Source of the DNA: Todiramphus chloris collaris
Taxonomy: Eukaryota > Chordata > Aves > Coraciiformes > Alcedinidae
DNA length: 64,000 bases
NCBI GenBank assembly: GCA_025345505.1
Contig: JANVCC010000013.1
Span: forward strand, 585,215-649,214
Reading direction: 5' to 3'
Below the pieces are notes generated by a model, which was not told the DNA's origin, did no database searches, and saw nothing but the letters and a program-made list of their open reading frames with translations. The position numbers and the translations under genes were made by a program. Positions within the stretch are counted from its first letter, which is position 1, and every line of letters starts with the position of its first letter. Positions 57,273 to 64,000 of the stretch are shown here, piece after piece.

Positions 57273-58270
57273 CTGTAGAGGCTGGTCCTGATGGACACCT
57301 CTCCAGAGGTGTCTTCCAGCACTCTGTGGTTCTGTGACCTGGGCCAATTCTAGCCACTGTACTAAATTCCTTGTGCTACAAAACTCACATAGATACAAAT
57401 AAAATAAATCACTCCACACCTCTGCAACTCTTTTTACAGACTAGAATTGAAATACATTCCTCTGTGTCATTAAGTTCTTAAGTGGAAACGTAAGCTACAC
57501 TAACAAAACTGTTAGAAGAACATTTGGGTGACAGAAGCACGGCACTTGCATCAAGAAATGAAAAGATTAACTTTTGGTGGCACTGCGGTAGGAAGCAGAA
57601 AAAGAGAAAAATGGTTTCGCAAAATACAGTAGTGGTACTGAATCTATATGGCAACAAATAAAAACATACTGGACGTATTTATTTGATTTTTGCTCATTTC
57701 TTTTTACCTGTAAGTTCAGGAAGGCTAATTATGCTTCAAGATAGCAAATATCATATACTATATTTACTGCTGTTTCACCTAAGCACTTGGCTGTACCAAG
57801 CATAAACATAATACTAAAATTAGTGTTTTAATACAGCATTTTCCAGAAAGCAAATACTAAGTTTCCTTTTGTGTAAATTCAGGGACTAAGACAAAAATAC
57901 AGCTGGCAAACAGAAGCATAGTCTTGTCTGCGTTCATGTGCAGCACACCCTTTATGAAGGCATGTTTGATTAAATATTGCTCGGCCTTACATTATTTAAA
58001 GCCTGCATGTTGGTCCTTGTACCTGCAAGCGTGAGGCACACAGAAATGTTCAATCTTCCAAGTAACTGCTGTTGAGTTCTTGGTACTTTTCCTCATTGCA
58101 GCCCTAAACCACAGAGATGTCACTCTGCATTAAGCTACTTGAGGTCAGCAAAGCCACCCCTGGGGCCACTGCTGCTGCACCTTCTCTTGCGTCAACAGAG
58201 CACCTGAGGAATCCAGTCCTGTCCTCCTGCTGGGGCAGGCAAGGACTACCAGTGCCCCTCTTCCCAGGTC
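57273..58270. other. CD99 upstream or intronic DNA, nothing recognised
   Basis: AT-rich, without an exon or repeat that I can identify. Confidence 0.45.
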
Positions 58271-58375
58271 TCACAGAATCACACAGTCACAGAGTGTTAG
58301 GGTTTGAAAGGGACCTTGGATATCTTTGAGTTCAACCCCCCTGCCAGGGCAGGATCATATCAGGTGCCAGCATAA
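58271..58375 (-). mobile_element. CR1 LINE 3' tail fragment, minus strand
   Basis: The reverse-complemented tail tcacagaatcacacagtcac is followed by gggtttgaaagggaccttgg and gttcaacccccctgccaggg. It is a short 5'-truncated copy. Confidence 0.9.
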
Positions 58376-61300
58376 TCATCATTGCCCCAGGGAGGCTCAC
58401 GGTGCAGGACAAGACACCTCTGCTCTCCACCTTGTGTCTCCAGAAACCTGAGCCAGGGTTGGACTGGGAGCTCTGAAGCAGTCTTAGGAAACCCTGCTCT
58501 CAAATCTTACCAAGACCAAGTGGGTACTGTGCACCTACTTTGCATTCAGCCATTTTTGAAATTCTATCTTAGCGTAAGAAATGTCAATAGTTAATTTTTT
58601 ATAAGCCTAAGATATCAAAATCCTTTATGGACATGTGACTCACAATCTACAGCTTCAAAGTTTAAGCTGCTTGATAGCCAGGAGTGTACGCTTTCACAAA
58701 GCTGACAAGCCTTGCAGCTACTACACACATAGCCTGTATTTACATAACCAGCCGCGTTCTTGCCACGAGGCTCACATTTTCTCATTATGAAAGTTCCCTT
58801 CACTAACTACTGTATTAATTTGTGTTATGGTATGAGAGTGTATTAACTTTATTAATATATATTAGTTGACATTATACATGGCAATGTATTGAGGTAATAG
58901 AATTTTACTGGAGACTTTGGTATTGCTCATGCTAAAGTGAAAGAAACCAAAAGACAGCTCACCCCTGTAAACAAGCACTTTCATTTCTTGGAAGCTTAGA
59001 GCTGTCTATGAAGGATAAAAGATAATGCCTGCATAATCAAGATAATGCCAGTGCCCTAGCCTTTCTAACACTTCTTTGAAACTCTCTCAGCATTGGCTAG
59101 CATCATAGATAAGTAACCATAGTGAGATGGACTCCAAGGATACTGGGATGAATAAACAAGCAGAAAGAATGCTGCAGAAATATAGGTGCTTTTCAAAGTT
59201 TTGCTATGATTAATAATCAGTAGTGTTGGTGTTAGTGACTAGCCAACTTGTGTTGTGCCTAAACATTTGAAGGCCTCAAGAAACCTGTGTAAAACTACAC
59301 TTAGGATGCTCCAGTTTGGATAGAACACCTCATGAGCACAAATATGTATTTACCCTCGTAATTCTGTATTTTGAGTCCTAGCCTCAATATTCAGTCAGCA
59401 AGGGCCACTTGCAAATTTTTGTAACACTCTCCAAAGGTCAAAGTCAGTATGTCAGCATGTCTTCCTCTTCCAGAGTCATGGAACCTTGTTACTTGTTGAG
59501 AATTAATGCACTTACATTTAGTAATAACTTCAGCAGTTCTTGGCAAGAAACTTTCTGCAGCTGACTGACATTTGTGAAACCTCCTGCTCTGAAGCATGTT
59601 CTTCAAAACAGTGGGCATACCACACACAGTCAAAACTATATTCTGAAAACTGTAGAGCAATATACACTGATGGCACTAAGATGGACACCAGAGGATATGG
59701 TAGGTCTGGGAACACGTTCATGAACATTAAGCCTCACTGGGATAACAATCCAAATTGCAGCTGGCACCAAAAACTAACAGTTAAGTACACTGGAAAGACT
59801 ACAGTGGTGGTCAATAAAAAGATTAGTCTTGAATTTAATAAAACTGTTTTATCCAAGTAGGCTGCAAACTCTTCAGTATTGTATAAATATCGGTTTTCCT
59901 GAAAGTAACTACAATTGCCATCATACGACCTAATGCTACTTTATTGACAGAAGTTTATCTAGACTTCTGTACAAATAAGAACATCTGCCTCTCTTTGCAC
60001 TGAAAACCTCTATATGCATCTGTCCAGTCCAGTACCCTGCCCAGCCTTGAGTGGAGAAGGGGAGAAGTGTTTGCAGGGCATTGTGTTATCTCTTGAGACA
60101 CAACATTAAGAGTTGCGTGCTTTTTCTGCTCATCCCAAATCAGTAAAACACTCTACACAGCAATAAAGTGTGTAAGATGATAGATTGGAGATTTCCCTCC
60201 CCACCAAATGGTCAGGAAACAGCAGCATTTTGTTTTGTTGGTCTACTTATTTGCTTGTACTCTGCATCTCTGGTAGCCTCCTGGATCGGGGCAAGGAGGG
60301 ACGGAAGAAAGTACAGTCCCAGTGAGGGCTCAGAGGAAAACGGAAATGCATCAGCAAGGCTCAGAGGCAGAAAGGTTAGAGAGGTCTGTACTAGACGAGA
60401 GATCATAAAATTTTAGCACAAGGGAAGGAGGAAGTCTTAAGAAACGTAAGACTTGTGATCTGGCAACCAGTGAAGTAAAAGCTCCAAAAACTTGACAGTC
60501 AGAGTGAGCCTTGCTCTGGTCAAGGAAAAAGTAATTATTAACTTATGATGAACAAGTAAATGGAACTTAGCTTTCCATTTAGGAATTCCTTCTGTAAAAT
60601 AACATTCAGTTGAAATATGCACTTGCAGTGCACACAGAACTAGCTCAAACATACTCTCATTTTTTACGGCAGTACACTGAAATGGTGGCTCCTAGTAAGT
60701 AGGACTGTTTCATGTCTGCTTATACTTACAAGCTCACAATTCATTTTACAGCCTTTTTCTTTTACTTTCCTCACCAGAAGTCTTCACCAGTTTAATACAG
60801 TTAGTATACAGTTTGTATACTAATATCAAAATCCAAATAAAATTTGTAAACTACTCAGCAACATTAACTGAACAGTAAAACGTACTTTGCTTTTCTGGAC
60901 TGTTTTTCACTGTGGCTTCTTCAGCTACGGCTAAAAAGATTCTTTAGTCTTTCCAATCTGCATACTTAAAAATAGCTGCTTACAGGTTTTGCTGAAAGAA
61001 AGAAGAGGAAGACTTTGGGTTTTACAATGAGGGTTTCCTGTGGGGAAGGCGGGGGTAGAGGAAGTCAGACTCAGCAGAGTGGTTTGCAATGATTCAACTC
61101 ATATTTTAATGCATTGCCCTAAGACTGAATAAGTTCTGGCTCTAGTCAGCTCATTTTATAACAGAGCCCATTGTTCTGCTCTAATTTCAAACATTGACAT
61201 GTTTCGGTAGCACCAGTGACACTTTTGTTCCTACCAGTATTTACAATTAAGGGATTAATTTAGATAGAGCTCCATTAAATGACAATTCAGTGAGCCAGGA

Positions 61301-63009
61301 ATTCTCAGCTTGTGCTCCATTGCACCACACCAGCACTGGTTTGGAAAGGCTTCAGTCATGGGACGTGTGATGTGACAGCAACCTGCTTCTCTGGGTGGTG
61401 TGGAATGCTGCAGGAGAAGGCTCTTTTCTCTGCTTCAGCTAACTTTGCATCATGTATGGAAAATTACTATCTAAAAAATATTTCTGAAGAGCCATGCAAA
61501 CAGAGATACTGCATGCACCCAGGTCAATGTGACTCTTTTTAGTTGCCCAAATCAGACAGATTTAATTTTTGCTTCTCATGTTAAAATAGAAAGTTGTGGG
61601 TTTGGTTGTTTGGGTTTTTTTCTGCTTCCCATCCTTCATTTTTATCACTTGAGGGACAAGAGCAATCTTCCCTTTTGTACCAGGGCTACATTCTTAGCAA
61701 TTCAAAGAGGTCCACATCTCTGCTTAGTTGGCACAGTAAAGAGATGGCCTTTACAGAAGGCAAAAACAGCAGAAAGGAAAGTTGTAAGTTTTTGTGAGAA
61801 GGGGAGTGGAGAGAAAGATGTTGTAAATCAGATTGCAAAGTTGCTGTCTAAAACAAGCAGGGTCAGCTCTGATGTGAAAAAATTTTATCTGTATAACCAT
61901 TTGCAACATTTAAGGGAGGGAGAGGGCAGGGAATGGTTGCTGAAGTAACTACTGAATTTCGGATTCAACTGCAAGATGCCTGGTATCCAGGATGTGCTGA
62001 GAAACCCAGAGGCAGGCAGAGATTTGTGGCACCAAAGAGGGGGAATACAGACAGGAATGAATAGTGGGAGGCGAGGGAAGAATACTAGATTGAAAGATAA
62101 AAAATAGAAATACAGAAAAAGAGAGACTTACCCCAAAACTTTCCACACGGGATTTCCCCAAACCTTATCCTGAAAAATCTTGTTTCTAAATTTAACAAGG
62201 ATTTGTGTGACTCCAGAGCTGTCTGTTTTGTCCAACAATATCATCAGCTCTAATAAAAACTGTGTCCTGCTCGACTCATTTGCCACATTTATTTTTAATT
62301 CACCACATCAGGCTACTACTACTGCTATCACCAACAGCCCCTTCACTCTTCACATAGGTTCAGTATTTTCCTCCAAATCACAGGGAGCAACAAGCAGTCA
62401 TAAGAGCAAGTAAGACTTTTTCCTGTAACAAAAAGCAAACTAAAGGTAGTTTTTATGATACCAATCAAACTTCCAAACACTAGCTTTTTGCAGCACTGGT
62501 CCCAAGTCTGCAGAAAAGATGACTTGGTGCTGTTGCTTCCACTATGTCCTTTTGCAAGGTGGCACAGAGACCTCCTGCTGCAGCCAGGAAGATACAGAGA
62601 CACTGGTAAAGAGCAAGACACACAAGCTGGAACACTGTTTCACTGTACTGGGAATAACCTGCAGGGTCTAGAGAGTGGGAGCTGATATCATGGTGGGACG
62701 CCTGTTGATCAAGGAATGACTTAGTATGTACCACGCTGGAGGGAGCATGATATAGGATTAACAGCAAGACCAGGGATATTACCAAGGCTCTGTCAGTATG
62801 GTAAATCTTGGTGGAAAAAGCCTGGAAAGGATGGGAATTCTGCATAGATGCTGAACAAGTGCTGGGACTTACGGATGCTCTTGAATGGAAAAAGAGGGGG
62901 TCGAATCAAATGGAAGGCCCTTCATAGATGCAGCAGCACTGCCAGATGAGGAGTTTTGAGCACAGGTAAGGCTGCAGATTGGTTTAAATGTTGTCTTCTC
63001 CTGACTCAG
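58376..63009. other. CD99 upstream or intronic DNA, no gene recognised
   Basis: About 4.6 kb of mostly AT-rich sequence. No CpG island and no signal-peptide exon were found, so the CD99 promoter is most likely right of the window. The open frames here are short and unmatched to any family I know. Confidence 0.5.
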
Positions 63010-64000
63010 CCTCCAGACTGCAGTGTTCTGACAATCCATCTGAATTCACTGCTCTGTCGGGGGGACCTGCTGCTGGCCTGGCAGCAGGTGCAGATAACCA
63101 AGTTCATTGGGCTGTCTGGATAACGTGGCCAGGTACCACTTGACCCCATCTACATTATGCCCTAATGGATACTGGTGCTCAGTGACCCTTATTGCCCCTG
63201 TGTAGCAGCAATGAATGAGTAGTTACAGGGTAGGTGGGGAAGACACATGCCTACCTCCAGTAGAAGGGAGCCTCAGTTTGAATAGACAAGACTGGTAGCC
63301 CTTACCTGTTGCCATCACTCCTACTATTGCTGTCCTCCTTGGGCTTGACTTTTTTGACCACTGTAGATGGATAGATGAGACCTGAAGGCACTGGGCTTTC
63401 AGTACAGGCAGTGTGCTTTGTAAAGGAGGGAACCACCTACAGGACTCTCACTGATCCCATCAATATTGCACACACTAGGATACACCCAGTTCTTCTTCCT
63501 TTAGCAAAGCAAATGCTAAAAGGGGTATTGAAATGATTAAGGGGCCACTGATGAGATTTAAAAAGTAATTGGTAGCTGATTCCCTGGTAAAACAAGAGGA
63601 GGGAGGCTCTCAAACATATTTACATTGCAACAGTCCTGTTCAGCCTGTCCAGAAGCTTACTGGAGAATGGCAGCTAACAAAAGCTGTCAGAGCCTTGAAT
63701 GATGTAGCTGCTTCATTAGCTGCTGTAGTTCCAGGTGCACTGCAGCTCTTGTATGAGGCAGAAGTCAAAAAATACACCTGGTATGTTACAACTGATGTTG
63801 CAAATGATTTCTTTTCAACCCCTCTGGCTGAAGGAGCAAGATCCCAACGGCCTTTACCTGGAATGGTGTGCAATTGGCTGTTGCAAGGTGTGGAAACCCA
63901 GCCCTACCGTCTGTCGTGGGATCACCCACAAAACATCAAAGCAGCCTATCTCTTGAGAATTTCTCCACTGCACTGATGATGTATTCATTAGAGGAAAAAT
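63010..64000 (+). pseudogene. Endogenous retrovirus pol fragment (protease and reverse transcriptase), broken
   Basis: An aspartic-protease active-site motif M-D-T-G-A-Q lies at 63165-63182 and is followed at once by an in-frame stop. A second open segment at 63569-63976 carries retroviral reverse-transcriptase sequence. It has V-Q-K-L-T-G-E-W (near 63645) and D-V-A-N-D-F-F-S-T-P-L (near 63795-63827), the region around the first catalytic Asp. The conserved continuation after about 63880 appears in another frame, so there is at least one frameshift. It resembles the class III/ERVL-type pol genes common in bird genomes. The fragment runs off the right edge and is not functional as seen. Confidence 0.8.

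Noticed and set aside
59356-59379. 24-nt phase-1 candidate CD99 exon
   Set aside because: Open and symmetrical, but with a poor pyrimidine tract and no CD99-like residues, so a chance match is likely.
62124-62161. Possible minus-strand exon between a good acceptor and donor near 62124-62161
   Set aside because: It is 38 nt, not a multiple of three, and a stop (GGA-TAA) appears at once in the phase used by CD99.

Overview
This window is avian nuclear DNA. The evidence is low gene density, long AT-rich introns, at least seven CR1 non-LTR retrotransposon fragments (five with reverse-transcriptase or long 3' regions, two short 3' tails), solo LTRs of bird-type endogenous retroviruses, and microsatellites. 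The genes are vertebrate genes in small exons, so the long open frames in the window are mostly chance or transposon-derived. There is no bacterial-type operon, CRISPR array or tRNA that I can see.

Two paralogous cell-surface glycoprotein genes lie in tandem on the minus strand. XG (Xg blood group glycoprotein orthologue) runs from about 34593 down to 11676. I can reconstruct it completely as 8 coding exons giving about 145 residues. CD99 (MIC2) runs from at least 49895 down to 41074, with 10 coding exons visible. Its signal-peptide exon and promoter are not found and probably lie to the right of the window. Every coding intron in both genes is phase 1, and exon sizes are multiples of three where both ends are visible and internal. 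The extracellular parts are therefore built from interchangeable small acidic/proline-rich modules. The membrane exons of both genes end in the shared K-K-L-C-F-K juxtamembrane motif.

Left of XG is a CpG island (about 5100-6440) containing a minus-strand ATG-TCC-G followed by a strong splice donor. By conserved order (CD99, XG, GYG2 in human Xp22.3, all in one direction) this is most likely the promoter and first coding exon of glycogenin-2, with the rest of that gene to the left of the window. This is inference, because no second exon is visible. The island carries a G-quadruplex-type (GGGAC)n array.

Layout: 1-5320 putative GYG2 intron; 5100-6440 CpG island; 6461-8963 two CR1 copies in opposite orientation and a CA repeat; 8999-11250 intergenic; 11250-34740 XG with intronic CR1s, an LTR-like direct repeat, a 201-bp inverted-repeat element and G/T-rich tracts; 34740-41000 intergenic; 41000 to the right end CD99 with intronic solo LTRs, CR1s and a possible dead exon; 63010-64000 a broken endogenous retrovirus protease/reverse-transcriptase fragment running off the edge. 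I found no clearly new biological system. The most informative items are the modular XG/CD99 pair, a CD99-like exon remnant at 54704-54751 without an AG acceptor, and the promoter G-quadruplex array.
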